Positions 15,687 through 25,353 of a stretch of DNA of 64,000 nt are shown here, one piece after another. Location of the stretch: NCBI RefSeq assembly GCF_051903075.1, contig NZ_CP182422.1, positions 3,968,001 to 4,032,000 of the forward strand. Direction: 5' to 3'. The first letter of the stretch is position 1, and each line of letters begins with the position of its first letter. The notes below the pieces were generated by a model. That model did not search any database. It was not told the origin of the DNA and worked only from the letters and a program-made list of their open reading frames with translations. Position numbers and translations under genes: made by a program. The stretch comes from Embleya sp051903075 (GTDB lineage Bacteria; Actinomycetota; Actinomycetes; Streptomycetales; Streptomycetaceae).

Positions 15687-15916
15687 CCACCATCACTTGG
15701 TCGAGGATCCTCGCCGAGTGGGTGCTCGTCGAGACCGACCTGCACGAGCACTACGGCGTCGACGTGGGCGAGCCCGGCCTGCTCCGCGCCCGCTCGTGGC
15801 GATGGATGCGCGTGCGCATTCTGGGCCTGCTCTCGATCGAAGCGTCGCGACTCGCACGCCTGCTGAACCCTCCTGACGACGCACCGCGCCCGCGCGGCCC
15901 TACCGCCCGGAGGTGA
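15201..15916 (+). CDS. tail assembly chaperone, long frameshifted form (gpGT-like)
   Basis: A -1 shift at C CCA AAC (15542-15548) joins the first 116 codons to the frame that continues from base 15548 to the stop at 15914-15916, giving about 238 aa. The extension (GLYEWYEYPEGRRPRQGKE, then ILAEWVLVETDLHEHYGVD, WRWMRVRILGLLS) has good codon bias. It looks like the T domain of other siphovirus chaperones, which contacts the tube. The T frame has no suitable start of its own, and the next gene starts four bases after its stop. Both points support expression by frameshift. Confidence 0.85.
15542..15548 (+). promoter_or_regulatory. -1 programmed frameshift slippery heptamer
   Basis: C CCA AAC fits X XXY YYZ in the zero frame of the 15201 gene (codons GAC CCA AAC CGC). 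After slippage the tRNAs re-pair with CCC and AAA. It is the only canonical heptamer I found in the overlap between the two frames. Confidence 0.85.
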
Positions 15917-15920
15917 TCAC

Positions 15921-18278
15921 GTGGCGCTCTCCGTCGGCGAGTTGGCCGGGACGATCACGCTCGACGCGAGCGGCGCCACAACGGGCGCCGCGCAGGCAGA
16001 GAGCGCGATGCGCAGCGCGGAGAGCACCGCGAACACAGCAGGCGACACGATCGAGCGCGAACTCGGCGAGGGTGGGCAGCAGGGCGGCGAAGCAGCCGCG
16101 GCCGGCGTCGAGCGCGGCATGGGCAAGATGAAGCTTGCCGCGCTCGCCGGCGGCGCCGCGGCCGGCCTGGCGCTCACGGCCGGACTCGCCGAGAGCATGT
16201 CCCAGGACAAGAGCAGTGACCTGCTCGCCGCGCAGCTCGGCGCGACCGGAAAGAATGCCAAGCAATACGGCGACGTCGCCGGCAAGCTATTTACGAGCGC
16301 GGTTGTCGATGACTTCGCAGAGGGTACCGAGGTCATCAAAGGGATCATGCAGAAAGGCATTCTCCCGCCGGACGCGTCGAATGCCCAGCTCGAATCCATC
16401 TCGACCAAGATCTACGACACGTCGAAGATCATGGGCGAGGATCTCGGGAAGACCACGAGCGCCGTATCGACGATCCTCAAAAATGGGCTTGCACCCAACG
16501 CAGAGGCCGCTCTCGACGTCCTCGTAAAGGGAACTCAGAACGGTGTCAACAAGCAAGAGGATCTGCTCGACACGTTCACGGAGTACCCGACCGTATTCAA
16601 GGGTCTGGGCCTTGACGCGCAAACGGCAATGGGCCTTCTCCAGCAAGGTCTACAGGGCGGCGCGCGGGACTCCGACTTCCTCGCCGACGCTTTGAAAGAA
16701 TTCGGCATCCGGGCGATCGACGGCTCGAAGTCGAGTGCCGAAGCGTTCAAAAGTCTCGGCCTCGACGCCGAGAAGATGACTGCTCAGATAGCCAAGGGCG
16801 GCCCGGAGGCGTCCGCCGGATTGCAGACGGTGCTCGATCGCCTCAAGGCGATGAAAGACCCCGTAGAGCGCAACACTGCTGCGGTCGGATTGTTCGGCAC
16901 GAAGGCCGAGGATTTGGGCGCGAGTCTTTATGCGCTCGACCCGAAATCGGCCGTAGCCGCGCTCGGTGACGTATCCGGAGCAGCAGCCAAAGCGGGCGAC
17001 ACGATGCGCGACAATGCGTCGACGCAGATCGAGCAGTTCAAGCGCGCCGTGAGTCAAGCATTTGTTGACTTCCTAGGCGCCAAGGCATTGCCTGTAATCA
17101 AGGAAGTCGCGGTTTTCCTGCGCGACCATTTCGGCCCGACTGTGTCGGCGATTGCCGGATGGGTCCGCGGTGACCTGGTGCCCGCGATGCGGGACTCGGC
17201 AAAGTGGATCGGCGACAACCGGGTGCCGATTCTCGCCGTCGGAACGGCAATCACGCTGTTCCTGTTGCCGGCCATGATTGCGGCGGCAATCGGCGCGACC
17301 ACGAGCGCGGCGACACAGGTCGTGGCGTGGGTCCTCACCCGCACGACCGCCACGACGAGCGCGGCAACCTCCGTCGCCGCGCACTGGGCGACTATCGGCG
17401 GTTGGATCGCCGCCGCGGCGCAAGCGGTCATCTCGGCCGCGGTCGTCGTCGGCGGATGGGCACTCATGGGCGCTCAGGCCATGATCCGGGGTGCCCAGAT
17501 GGCCGCCGCCTGGATCCTGGCCATGGGTCCGGTCGCGTGGGTGATCGCCGCCATCGTCCTGGTCGCCGGCCTCGTGATCTATTACTGGGACGAGATCGCC
17601 GGCGCGACCAAAGCCGTATGGGGCTGGATCGTCGGCATCGTCTCGGGCGCGTGGGAAGCGATCAAAAACGCTTTCTCGGCCGCGGGTCGATGGGTCAGCG
17701 ACAAGGCGAGCGGCATCGGCCGCGCCGTGACCGGCGCCATGTCGGACATGAAGAACGGCGCCGTCTCCAAGGCGAACGAACTCGTCTCGTGGCTGCGGGG
17801 ATTCCCGGGGTCGCTGGTCAGCTCGCTCGGCGACCTGGGCCGCCTGCTCCTGTCGGCCGGCGGCGACACCGTGCGCGGTCTGTGGTCCGGGATCGAGGGC
17901 ATGGGCCCCTGGCTCGTCTCGAAGCTCTCGGGTTGGGTCAAGGACAAGATCCCGGGACCGATCCGCAAGGCGCTCGGCATCAACTCGCCGTCGCGCGTGA
18001 TGCGTGATCAGGTCGGCCGCTGGATCCCGCAGGGCATCGTCGACGGCATCGACGCCGGCGCGCCTGCGGTCACCCGCAGCATGCAGCGGCTCGTCGCGAT
18101 CCCGAACCGGAGCACGCTCGACGCGCTCACGACGTCGGCCGCGGCGCCGAACCGCGGCGCGTTCGCCACGGGCAGCAGCTCGTCGAACGGCGTGCACATC
18201 GAGAACTGGTACGCCGGCGACGCGTCGGCCGACGAGATGGCGCTCGCGCTCGCGTGGCGCGCCAAAGCCGGGGGGTGA
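15921..18278 (+). CDS. tail tape measure protein
   Basis: This 785-aa protein has a GTG start with CGGAGGTG upstream. The order is a helical N-terminus (ASGATTGAAQAESAMRSAES), a TIGR01760-like core (about 60-400, with LFTSAVVDDFAEGTEVIKG) and a cluster of hydrophobic segments (about 430-560, including VAWVIAAIVLVAGLVIYYWD). The C-terminal region contains LVSWLRGFPGSL and ends with PSRVMRDQVGRWIPQGIVDG. Its length sets the tail length. With the usual 1.5 angstrom per residue rule this predicts a tail near 120 nm. The hydrophobic part may help DNA cross the membrane. Confidence 0.92.
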   Translation: MALSVGELAGTITLDASGATTGAAQAESAMRSAESTANTAGDTIERELGEGGQQGGEAAAAGVERGMGKMKLAALAGGAAAGLALTAGLAESMSQDKSSDLLAAQLGATGKNAKQYGDVAGKLFTSAVVDDFAEGTEVIKGIMQKGILPPDASNAQLESISTKIYDTSKIMGEDLGKTTSAVSTILKNGLAPNAEAALDVLVKGTQNGVNKQEDLLDTFTEYPTVFKGLGLDAQTAMGLLQQGLQGGARDSDFLADALKEFGIRAIDGSKSSAEAFKSLGLDAEKMTAQIAKGGPEASAGLQTVLDRLKAMKDPVERNTAAVGLFGTKAEDLGASLYALDPKSAVAALGDVSGAAAKAGDTMRDNASTQIEQFKRAVSQAFVDFLGAKALPVIKEVAVFLRDHFGPTVSAIAGWVRGDLVPAMRDSAKWIGDNRVPILAVGTAITLFLLPAMIAAAIGATTSAATQVVAWVLTRTTATTSAATSVAAHWATIGGWIAAAAQAVISAAVVVGGWALMGAQAMIRGAQMAAAWILAMGPVAWVIAAIVLVAGLVIYYWDEIAGATKAVWGWIVGIVSGAWEAIKNAFSAAGRWVSDKASGIGRAVTGAMSDMKNGAVSKANELVSWLRGFPGSLVSSLGDLGRLLLSAGGDTVRGLWSGIEGMGPWLVSKLSGWVKDKIPGPIRKALGINSPSRVMRDQVGRWIPQGIVDGIDAGAPAVTRSMQRLVAIPNRSTLDALTTSAAAPNRGAFATGSSSSNGVHIENWYAGDASADEMALALAWRAKAGG

Positions 18279-18280
18279 CC

Positions 18281-19621
18281 ATGCCTGCTGGCGACGAGGC
18301 CACGCGCCCGGGGCACGTGCAGTTCGGCGACCTCCTGCTCGGCCCCGGTACCCCGTACGGATGGCGCGAGGTGTCCGGGTGGGAGGAACTACCGGCGCTC
18401 GACTCGGGCACCGTCACCCGCGCGGACGCGCACGGCGCCTACCCGGGCAGCCTCCTGGCGCAGCCGCGGACGATCACGTTCGACGGCGTGACGATCCGCA
18501 CGGAGCCGGGCGCCATGGGCGCCGCAACCGCTGTGCTGCGCCGGGCAACCGCGGTGCGCGAGACCGAGCTGCCGCTCGTGATCGTGCTCGACGACGCCCC
18601 GCCGCTCGTGTGCTGGGCGCGCTGCCTGCGCCGGGTGATCCCGGTCGGCGTGGGCGGATACGCGAACGGCGTGGTGGTGGGCGCGGCCCTCCAGTTCGAG
18701 GCGTCCGACCCGCGCCGATACTCGCTCGTCGAGCGGCGCACCGATACCGGCCTGCCCGCGCCCGAACCCGGGCTCGTATGGACGGCGGACCCTCCGCAAC
18801 TGCTGCCGGCGGCGCAGGCGTCCGGCCGCACTCCCACCGGCCAATGGTCGGTGTCCGGCACGGTGACGCTCGGCGCCGTCGACGGCGCCGTGACCATCCG
18901 GCCGACGCAGGCCGGCGGCGAGTTGGATTGGACGCGCGAGCAGGGAGCACGGTCCGGGTGGAGCTGCGCCCCGGGCGACCGCGTTCGGTTCGCGTCCGAC
19001 CTCGTCGAGCTGCACGGCGCAACGGCCGGCGTGTACTGGTGGGACGCGTCCGAGTGGGGCTACGTCGGCGAGCAGGCCGGTACCCCCGGCGTCGCGCTCG
19101 ACATCACCGTGCCTGCCGGCGTTGCCTTCGTACAGCCATGGGTGCGCGTCGCCGCGGCGTCGGCGGAACCGATCCGCATCGGCGCGAGCACGCTGCATGT
19201 GGGCCCGCGCGAGTCTCTCGACTGGGGCCTGCCCGGCACGCCCGAACGGGGCCTCGACTGGGGGTCGGCCGGCTCGACCGGCGCCGTCGTCGTCACCAAC
19301 GAGGGTGACGCGCCGGCACACCCCGTGATCGTGTTCCGCGGCCCTGTGTCGCGCCCCTCGGTCACCAACCTGTCGACCGATCAGACGATCGAGTACGACA
19401 TCGACCTCACGCGCGCCGACGAGCTGCTCGTCGACACGGCCACCGGCGCCGTGACTCTCAACGGCACCGCGTCGCGCCTGTACACCGCGACCCATCGCAG
19501 TGTTCCCGAGCAGGTGTTCACGCTCGAACCCGGTACGCACAGCCTGCTGTTCCGGGCCGCGCCGGAATCCGACGACCCTCACGCCGCCGTCGCCCTGGTG
19601 TGGCGGTCGGCCTACTGGTAG
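18281..19621 (+). CDS. distal tail (Dit-like) protein
   Basis: This 446-aa protein starts at ATG 18281, with GGGGGTG upstream. It overlaps nothing and directly follows the tape measure. The N-terminal half has the tail-tip core (VQFGDLLLGPGTPYGWREV, EELPALDSGTVTRADAHGAY, then LAQPRTITFDGVTI), a pattern common to actinophage Dit proteins. The C-terminal half is a beta-rich domain with GTVTLGAVDGAVTIRPTQ and several Trp/Gly loops, perhaps a carbohydrate-binding module. It forms the hub that links tube and baseplate. Confidence 0.75.
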   Translation: MPAGDEATRPGHVQFGDLLLGPGTPYGWREVSGWEELPALDSGTVTRADAHGAYPGSLLAQPRTITFDGVTIRTEPGAMGAATAVLRRATAVRETELPLVIVLDDAPPLVCWARCLRRVIPVGVGGYANGVVVGAALQFEASDPRRYSLVERRTDTGLPAPEPGLVWTADPPQLLPAAQASGRTPTGQWSVSGTVTLGAVDGAVTIRPTQAGGELDWTREQGARSGWSCAPGDRVRFASDLVELHGATAGVYWWDASEWGYVGEQAGTPGVALDITVPAGVAFVQPWVRVAAASAEPIRIGASTLHVGPRESLDWGLPGTPERGLDWGSAGSTGAVVVTNEGDAPAHPVIVFRGPVSRPSVTNLSTDQTIEYDIDLTRADELLVDTATGAVTLNGTASRLYTATHRSVPEQVFTLEPGTHSLLFRAAPESDDPHAAVALVWRSAYW

Positions 19622-19629
19622 GAGCAGCA

Positions 19630-20715
19630 ATGACCGTGCGCACCGTGTGGCACACGGCGACGGGACAGACCCGGGCCGATACCCGACTCGCGCCGCTCGG
19701 CGTGATGGCGCCGGCTGGCGAGATGACCAGCAGGCCCGGCGTCGTCGCCGGCGGCAACCCGCTGAAGCTCACGCCCGTAGGCACGATGACGTGCGAGATC
19801 GGCCCCGGCCGCGCGATCGTGCAGGGCACCGGCGCACAGGGCGCCTACCCTCTCGCCGTCACGAGCGCGGACTCGGTCACGATCACCGACGGCGATGCAC
19901 AGTGGGCCCGTATCGACACGGTCGCGCTGTGCCTGTACGACGAGCTGTACGACGAAGGCGACGAGACGCGCGCCGCGGTCGAGATCGTCGAGGGAGAGCC
20001 GGCCGCCGCGCCCGCACCGCCGAACCTGCCGACATCGGCAATCGCGCTGTGGGACATCACCGTGCCTGCCGGCACCTCCGCGGGCACGGGCGGCATCGCG
20101 TGGTCGAGCGCGGTCACCGACCGCCGGCAGTACACCGCGGCGTACGGCGGCATCATCCCCCCGGGCACCGGCGAGTTCGCCGGCTCCTACACCGGCCAGT
20201 ACCGGCACGGCCCGACCGGGCTCGAAGTATGGGACGGCATCGGCATGCGGTGGGCCGATCCCCGCCCGGTGCCGTTCGCCCGCCTCGACAAGGCGAACGG
20301 CGGCGTACGTCACGACGGACTCGAACGCGTGCAGTTCGACATCGCGCCGACGATCCGGTCGGGAGTGACCCCGATCAACAAGTCGGGCGCGCCCGCCGCG
20401 GCGGCAATCATGGGGCTACGCGTGGACCGTGCCGGCATCTATCGTCTCGGCGGATCGCTGGAGTTCGGCCCCAACGCGAACGGCAACAGGTCCGTACAGA
20501 TCTACACCTCGACGGCTCCCGACGGGTTCGTCGGCGCCGTGCGTCACACCGGATGGTCGATCGCCGGCAGGGATGCCGGACTTGCAGCCGGCCACTGCGG
20601 AACCGAGGTGGCGCTGACGGCCGGGTCGATCGTGTTCATGGGCGCGTACCAGAGCAGCGGCGTACCTCTCCCTGTCACCACGGCATCCCTGACGGCTTCA
20701 TGGGTCACGGGATGA
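19630..20715 (+). CDS. baseplate / tail fibre-like protein
   Basis: This 361-aa protein starts at ATG 19630 after TAGGAGC. It begins MTVRTVWHTATGQ. Residues about 20-170 resemble the baseplate-wedge or receptor-binding scaffold of actinophages (GVVAGGNPLKLTPVGTMTCE, DAQWARIDTVALCLYDELYD, TSAIALWDITVPAGTS). The C-terminal 180 residues form a beta-rich trimer-like head (RADRAGIYRLGGS type strands). The exact role, fibre or baseplate upper protein, cannot be settled from sequence. Confidence 0.6.
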   Translation: MTVRTVWHTATGQTRADTRLAPLGVMAPAGEMTSRPGVVAGGNPLKLTPVGTMTCEIGPGRAIVQGTGAQGAYPLAVTSADSVTITDGDAQWARIDTVALCLYDELYDEGDETRAAVEIVEGEPAAAPAPPNLPTSAIALWDITVPAGTSAGTGGIAWSSAVTDRRQYTAAYGGIIPPGTGEFAGSYTGQYRHGPTGLEVWDGIGMRWADPRPVPFARLDKANGGVRHDGLERVQFDIAPTIRSGVTPINKSGAPAAAAIMGLRVDRAGIYRLGGSLEFGPNANGNRSVQIYTSTAPDGFVGAVRHTGWSIAGRDAGLAAGHCGTEVALTAGSIVFMGAYQSSGVPLPVTTASLTASWVTG

Positions 20716-21806
20716 CGCCGTACCGGGTGATCGTGTGCGACCTGCGCACCGACCAACTACTCGACGTACTGCCTCTCCAGTCCGTATCGATCGAGGACTA
20801 CATCGGGAAGGCCGGCGCGCTGCGCGGCTCGATCCCCATCCCGAACGCTGCCGTGGCAACGCGCGTACGCGCCGCGCTCCTGCCCGGTCGAACCGCGGTG
20901 TGGGTCGAGCGCGGTCGCGACGTCTGGTGGGGCGGCGTCGCGTGGACGGCGAGCGTTACCAGCGACGAGCGCGGGCGCCTGGCCGTCGAGGTGCAGGCCG
21001 GAACCTGGGATACCTACCTGGCGCACCGCGTGCTCTACCACTCACAACAGGCCACCGGCACGGATCAGTTCGACATCGCACGGGGCCTCGTCCAGTACAG
21101 CCAGGGCCTTCCCGGCGGCGACATCGGGATCGAGTACGGCACCGAACTGTCGGGCATCCTGCGCGACCGCACCTATCTGCGGTACGACCTGCCCACCATT
21201 CGCGACCTGCTCGACCAACTCGCCGCCACCGAGCGCGGGTTCGAGTGGCGCATCGCATCGCACCGCGACCCGACCACCGGCCGCAGAATCAAGCGGTTGC
21301 AGCTCGGACACCCGATCATCCGGAGCGGAACGAGCGACATCGTGCTCGACCACCCGGGCCCGATCCTGTCGTACACCTGGGCAACCGACGCCACCGGACA
21401 AGCCAACGTCTGGCAGTCGCGCGGCTCGTCGACGAATACGAACCAAGCCGCCGACAGCGTGCCCATGATGTCGGTCGACCTCGTCGATGAGCGGTCGATC
21501 GAGCAGGGGTGGCCCCGGCTCGACGGCACGAGCGACCACACAACCGTGATCGAGCAGGGCACCCTCGACGCGCACGCACGCGCCGACCACGCGCGCGCTC
21601 TGGCACCGGTCACCATCCCCGACATCACCGTGCGCGTAGACGGCACGCTCACACCCGCGCTTCTCGGCGCGACCGTACGCGTCCGCATCCGTGACCTGTG
21701 GTGGCCGCAAGGGCTCGACGCGCGATACCGCGTGGTCGGCATGGCAATCACTCCACCGTCCCGCGGCACACCCGAAACTGCTCGGCTCTACCTGGAGGCG
21801 CCGTAA
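20712..21806 (+). CDS. minor tail / baseplate hub protein (Gp37-like)
   Basis: This 364-aa protein starts at ATG 20712, which overlaps the previous stop (ATGA). An in-frame ATG lies 12 bases upstream at 20700. The start YRVIVCDLRTDQLLDVLPL, the PGRTAVWVERGRDVWWGG segment and the central LATWDTYLAHRVL-like region resemble Gp37/tail-hub proteins of actinophages. These hold the fibres and open the cell surface. No peptidase or hydrolase motif was seen. Confidence 0.62.
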   Translation: MTPYRVIVCDLRTDQLLDVLPLQSVSIEDYIGKAGALRGSIPIPNAAVATRVRAALLPGRTAVWVERGRDVWWGGVAWTASVTSDERGRLAVEVQAGTWDTYLAHRVLYHSQQATGTDQFDIARGLVQYSQGLPGGDIGIEYGTELSGILRDRTYLRYDLPTIRDLLDQLAATERGFEWRIASHRDPTTGRRIKRLQLGHPIIRSGTSDIVLDHPGPILSYTWATDATGQANVWQSRGSSTNTNQAADSVPMMSVDLVDERSIEQGWPRLDGTSDHTTVIEQGTLDAHARADHARALAPVTIPDITVRVDGTLTPALLGATVRVRIRDLWWPQGLDARYRVVGMAITPPSRGTPETARLYLEAP

Positions 21807-22660
21807 TGGCCGCGATCCCGCTCGACCTGCTCGACCGAATACGCGAGCTTGAGCGCCAAGTGCGCGAACTCACCGGCCGCGCACAGATGCGGCCGGCACT
21901 GAACGAGATCCTGCACGGCGACGTCAAGATCGGCGAGGGTGGCCAAATCCTCGTCTACCCGCCCGGCTCGACCCGCCCCGTCTTCGGCGTAGGCCAATGG
22001 TCCGACGGTTCATGGGGCATGGAGACACGCCGGCAAGACGGAAGTCTCGCACTGACGATCGAGGGATCCTCATACGGCGAAGGCGACGCCGACGGCATGG
22101 TGCGGCTCTGGAACCGGGACCAAGTCTTCGGCGAGGTGCTCGTCATGGACGACGCGTACTCCGACCGGTTCCTAGGCCGCCCCTGGATGCCCTGGGGCAT
22201 GTACCCCGTCCGCATGCAGAGCACGACCCGCGACTACGAACTCGCATGGTGGGGCAAGTCGCGCGTGCACAACGCCGTGTCGGTGTTCGAGGTGTGGACC
22301 CTGGCCGCGGCCGGCGGTCGCGTACGCCTCACCATGGCCATCAACGGCGCCGAGCGCCAAACGGTCAAAGAGTGGGACGTCGCCGCCAACACATGGTGGG
22401 GAGAGTTCATTACCCACCCCATGCACGGCACCCAATACCTCGACGTCGTCGAGTGGAACATCGAACACCAATGCCCGTCCGGCAGCGTCGAAACCAGACT
22501 GATCAGCGCCTACGGGCGGAACACGTTCTCGGCCGACGAAGCGCCGTCGCCGCCGACGGTACCGCCGACCGGCCGCTCGACCGTCGCCGAATCCGACCCC
22601 GAACCGGCCGCCGCGCCCGACGAGGCGCCCGCGCCCGGCCTGCGCCGCATCGACGACTAG
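21806..22660 (+). CDS. minor tail protein
   Basis: This 284-aa protein has an ATG overlapping the preceding TAA, with CTGGAGG upstream. A short coiled coil (LLDRIRELERQVRELTGRA) trimerises the start. A beta-rich domain with many Trp/Gly turns follows (GVGQWSDGSWGMETRRQDG, GKSRVHNAVSVFEVWTLAA), and the end is a Pro/Ala/Glu-rich tail. The architecture suggests a trimeric tail-tip appendage. No enzymatic motif is visible. Confidence 0.62.
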   Translation: MAAIPLDLLDRIRELERQVRELTGRAQMRPALNEILHGDVKIGEGGQILVYPPGSTRPVFGVGQWSDGSWGMETRRQDGSLALTIEGSSYGEGDADGMVRLWNRDQVFGEVLVMDDAYSDRFLGRPWMPWGMYPVRMQSTTRDYELAWWGKSRVHNAVSVFEVWTLAAAGGRVRLTMAINGAERQTVKEWDVAANTWWGEFITHPMHGTQYLDVVEWNIEHQCPSGSVETRLISAYGRNTFSADEAPSPPTVPPTGRSTVAESDPEPAAAPDEAPAPGLRRIDD

Positions 22661-22671
22661 GAGGCCCCGGC

Positions 22672-24114
22672 ATGCTCCCGACCGGACTGCCCACGGTCAC
22701 CGTGACCGGCCGCTACCTCTCCCCCGACGGCACACCCCTATCGGGGAACGTCATCTTCCGCGCGCCGGCCATGCTCACGTTCGGCGAGTTCGACGTGCTG
22801 CTCGGCGGACCCGTGCGCTCGACGCTCGACGCACAGGGACAGATCACGGTCACGCTGCCCGCGACCGACGCGCCCGGCATGGAGCCGACCGGATGGTCGT
22901 ACACCGTCGCCGAGCAGCTCGCCGGCGTCGCCGAGCAACGGTCCTATCAATTGCTTCTCCCACGCGCCGAACCGCGCGTCGACCTGGCCGACGTCGCGCC
23001 GCGCGACCCGACCAAGCCCAATTGGTTGCCGGTCGTCGGCCCCGAGGGACCGCGCGGCGAGCAGGGCCCGCAGGGCGAGCGCGGCGTCATCGGTCCGCAA
23101 GGCGACCGCGGCGAGCAGGGCCCGCGCGGCGCCGACGGACTCGTGCAGTCGGTCAACGGCAAGGCGACCCCTGCAATCGTGCTCGGCGCGGCCGACGTCG
23201 GCGCGGTCCCCTCGACCGCGGTCGGCGCACCGGGCGGCGTGGCGCAGCTCGGCGGCGACGGACGCGTGCTCGCCGCGCAGTTGCCCCCGATCGTCGGCGC
23301 GGTCGAGTCGGTCAACGGGCGAACCGGGGTGGTCGTGCTCGACGCCGCCGCGGTCGGCGCGCTCGACCTGGGCGCGGCCGACGCGCGGTACGTCCGCACG
23401 GTCAACGGCCGTTCCGGCGTCGTCTCGCTCGCTGCGGCCGACGTCGGCGCGCTCGACCTGTCGGCGCGCGGCGCAGCGTCCGGCGTCGCCGCGCTCGACG
23501 CAGCCGGCACCGTGCCCGTAACGCAACTGCCGGATACCGGCGAGTGGGGAGCGGTCGACTCAGGGTTCCTCGCGTGGGCATTCGACCCCGCGCTCGCGAG
23601 TCAGTTCCCGGGCAGTTCCGGCTCGACGCCGGCGATTCCGGGCGACGGACAGACACCGGCCGCCGGCCGCGTGTACACCGTCGCCGTCAAGCTCCACCGG
23701 GCGGCGACCGTCAACCGCGTGCACGCGTTCGCAATCGGGTTCGCAGGCAGCGGCCTTACGGCCAACGCGTGTTGGGCCGGCCTGTACGACGCATCCGGCG
23801 CGCGCGTTGCCCAGACGGCATCGCTGCATGCGTCATGGGTGGCCTACGGAAACGCGTTCGCGTTGACGACTCCGTACACGGCGGCGCCCGGCCTGTACTT
23901 CGTCGCGTTCCTGCTGAACGGCACACCGGCTCAGTTCCCGATCCTGGCCAGAGGCGCGAGCTTCGGCGTACAGCCGTCCGGGGGTGCGCGCTGGGGATCT
24001 GGCCCCATCCGGTTCGGCGCGCCCATCACGAGCGGCGCAACGACCCTGCCGGCCTCGTTCAGTCCGGCCGCCCTGGTGCCGGACTCCAACGCCATTTGGG
24101 CCGCCATCTCGTAA
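22672..24114 (+). CDS. collagen-like tail fibre with VNG/DVGA repeats
   Basis: This 480-aa protein starts at ATG 22672 with TAGGAGG upstream. Residues about 1-115 form a beta head. A Gly-X-Y collagen stretch follows (GPEGPRGEQGPQGERG and further triplets to about 157). Next come three repeats of the form SVNG-[KR]-x-G-V-V-x-L-x-A-A-D/A-V-G-A, a tail-fibre shaft motif. The C-terminal 190 residues form a beta-sandwich head (GRVYTVAVKLHRAATVNRVH) that may contact the receptor. The repeats could drive recombination between phages. Confidence 0.8.
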   Translation: MLPTGLPTVTVTGRYLSPDGTPLSGNVIFRAPAMLTFGEFDVLLGGPVRSTLDAQGQITVTLPATDAPGMEPTGWSYTVAEQLAGVAEQRSYQLLLPRAEPRVDLADVAPRDPTKPNWLPVVGPEGPRGEQGPQGERGVIGPQGDRGEQGPRGADGLVQSVNGKATPAIVLGAADVGAVPSTAVGAPGGVAQLGGDGRVLAAQLPPIVGAVESVNGRTGVVVLDAAAVGALDLGAADARYVRTVNGRSGVVSLAAADVGALDLSARGAASGVAALDAAGTVPVTQLPDTGEWGAVDSGFLAWAFDPALASQFPGSSGSTPAIPGDGQTPAAGRVYTVAVKLHRAATVNRVHAFAIGFAGSGLTANACWAGLYDASGARVAQTASLHASWVAYGNAFALTTPYTAAPGLYFVAFLLNGTPAQFPILARGASFGVQPSGGARWGSGPIRFGAPITSGATTLPASFSPAALVPDSNAIWAAIS

Positions 24115-24181
24115 CTCGGCCCGCAACCCCTCACGCCCCGTGGCAGCCGCCCGGGGCGCTTCTCATGTCTGGAGTCACATC

Positions 24182-25081
24182 GTGGCAACCCCCCTGACTG
24201 CCGACCGCATGGTCGCCGCGCTCCGAGCCGAGGGTGTCGACGTCGTCGAACACCGCTCGTGGCGCACCCACAACCGCAACCACATGGGCGCGTTCGGGCC
24301 GGTCAACGGCATCATCATTCACCACACGGCCGGCGTCGGCTCCGGCATGGTCGACTACTGCTACGACGGCGACGCGTCCCTGCCGGGCCCGGTCTGCCAC
24401 GCGGTAGCCGCGCGCGACGCTCGTATCTACCTCGTTGGCAACGGCCGGGCCAACCATGCCGGCAAGGGCTCAGCCGCCGTTCTCGACCGCGTGATCGCCG
24501 AGAGCGGCGCACCGTACAAGCCGGGCGCTGACGAAGTCGACGGCAACGTGCGGCTCTACGGGATCGAGGTCGAGCACTGGGGAGACTCTCGCCCCTATCC
24601 GGCCGAGCAGTACGAGCAGGTCGTGCGGTGGGCCGCGGGCATCTGTCGTGCCCATGGCTGGTCGGCGAACTCGATCATCGGCCACAAGGAATGGACGCGC
24701 CGCAAGCCGGATCCGAGCTTCAGCATGGACCAGTTCCGGGCCGACGTCGCCGCCCGACTCGGCTCGACGCCGACCAAGCCGACCACGCCGACCGGGCCGG
24801 ATGTATCCCTGTCCCGGCTCATCAGCGCAGCGCGAACCAACCCGGCTGCGAACGGCACCCCGGTTACCTACCCGCCCGCTCGGCTCGTCGAGATCTCGCT
24901 CGCGTCCGAGGGACTGCTCGATCCCTCGCTCGTCGATGGGCACTACGGCACCGCGACCGTTCGGGCATACGCCGCATGGCAGCGCCGACTCGGGTACACC
25001 GGCACCGACGCCGACGGCATCCCGGGCGAGACGTCGCTGCGCAAGCTCGGCAACGCGCACGGCTTCACGGTCGGTGCCTGA
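24182..25081 (+). CDS. endolysin: N-acetylmuramoyl-L-alanine amidase with peptidoglycan-binding domain
   Basis: This 299-aa protein starts at GTG 24182 after GGAG at 24170. The Amidase_2 domain (about residues 20-200) shows likely zinc ligands H47 (IIIHHTAG), H168 (IGHKEW) and D177 (KPDPS), and E129 (YGIEVEH). It cleaves the amide bond between muramic acid and L-Ala. Residues about 215-299 are a peptidoglycan-binding domain (LVEISLASEGLLDPSLVDG, VRAYAAWQRRLGYTG, DGIPGETSLRKLG). No signal peptide is seen, so it needs the holin that follows. The stop overlaps the holin ATG. Confidence 0.93.
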   Translation: MATPLTADRMVAALRAEGVDVVEHRSWRTHNRNHMGAFGPVNGIIIHHTAGVGSGMVDYCYDGDASLPGPVCHAVAARDARIYLVGNGRANHAGKGSAAVLDRVIAESGAPYKPGADEVDGNVRLYGIEVEHWGDSRPYPAEQYEQVVRWAAGICRAHGWSANSIIGHKEWTRRKPDPSFSMDQFRADVAARLGSTPTKPTTPTGPDVSLSRLISAARTNPAANGTPVTYPPARLVEISLASEGLLDPSLVDGHYGTATVRAYAAWQRRLGYTGTDADGIPGETSLRKLGNAHGFTVGA

Positions 25082-25353
25082 TGACCGACTCGACGCGCCG
25101 CACCATCCGCACCGTCGTGCAGGCCGTGCTCGGTCTCGCCGCCGGCCTGCCCCTGATCATCACCGCATCCGGCATCCCGGAGACGGCGGCCGGCGTCGGC
25201 GTCATCCTGGCCGTGGCCGCCGGCGTAACGCGCGTGATGGCCCTGCCGGTCGTGCAGCAGCTCATGCCGTCGTGGCTGCGTACCGACCCCGTACCGAACG
25301 GCGACCTGCGCGCACTGCTGCGCAAGCACCCCGACACCGGAGACAGCTCGTGA
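25081..25353 (+). CDS. holin
   Basis: This 90-aa protein has an ATG that overlaps the endolysin stop (TGATG). Two hydrophobic segments (TVVQAVLGLAAGLPLIIT and AAGVGVILAVAAGVTRVMAL) are joined by a short turn. A charged tail carries RALLRKHPD. This is a class II-like holin that opens the membrane for the amidase. It ends in a four-base overlap with the next gene. Confidence 0.82.
   Translation: MTDSTRRTIRTVVQAVLGLAAGLPLIITASGIPETAAGVGVILAVAAGVTRVMALPVVQQLMPSWLRTDPVPNGDLRALLRKHPDTGDSS

Noticed and set aside
24133..24158. terminator between the fibre gene and the amidase
   Set aside because: The stem is only 6-7 bp with a large loop and no T-run. It is too weak to list as a feature.
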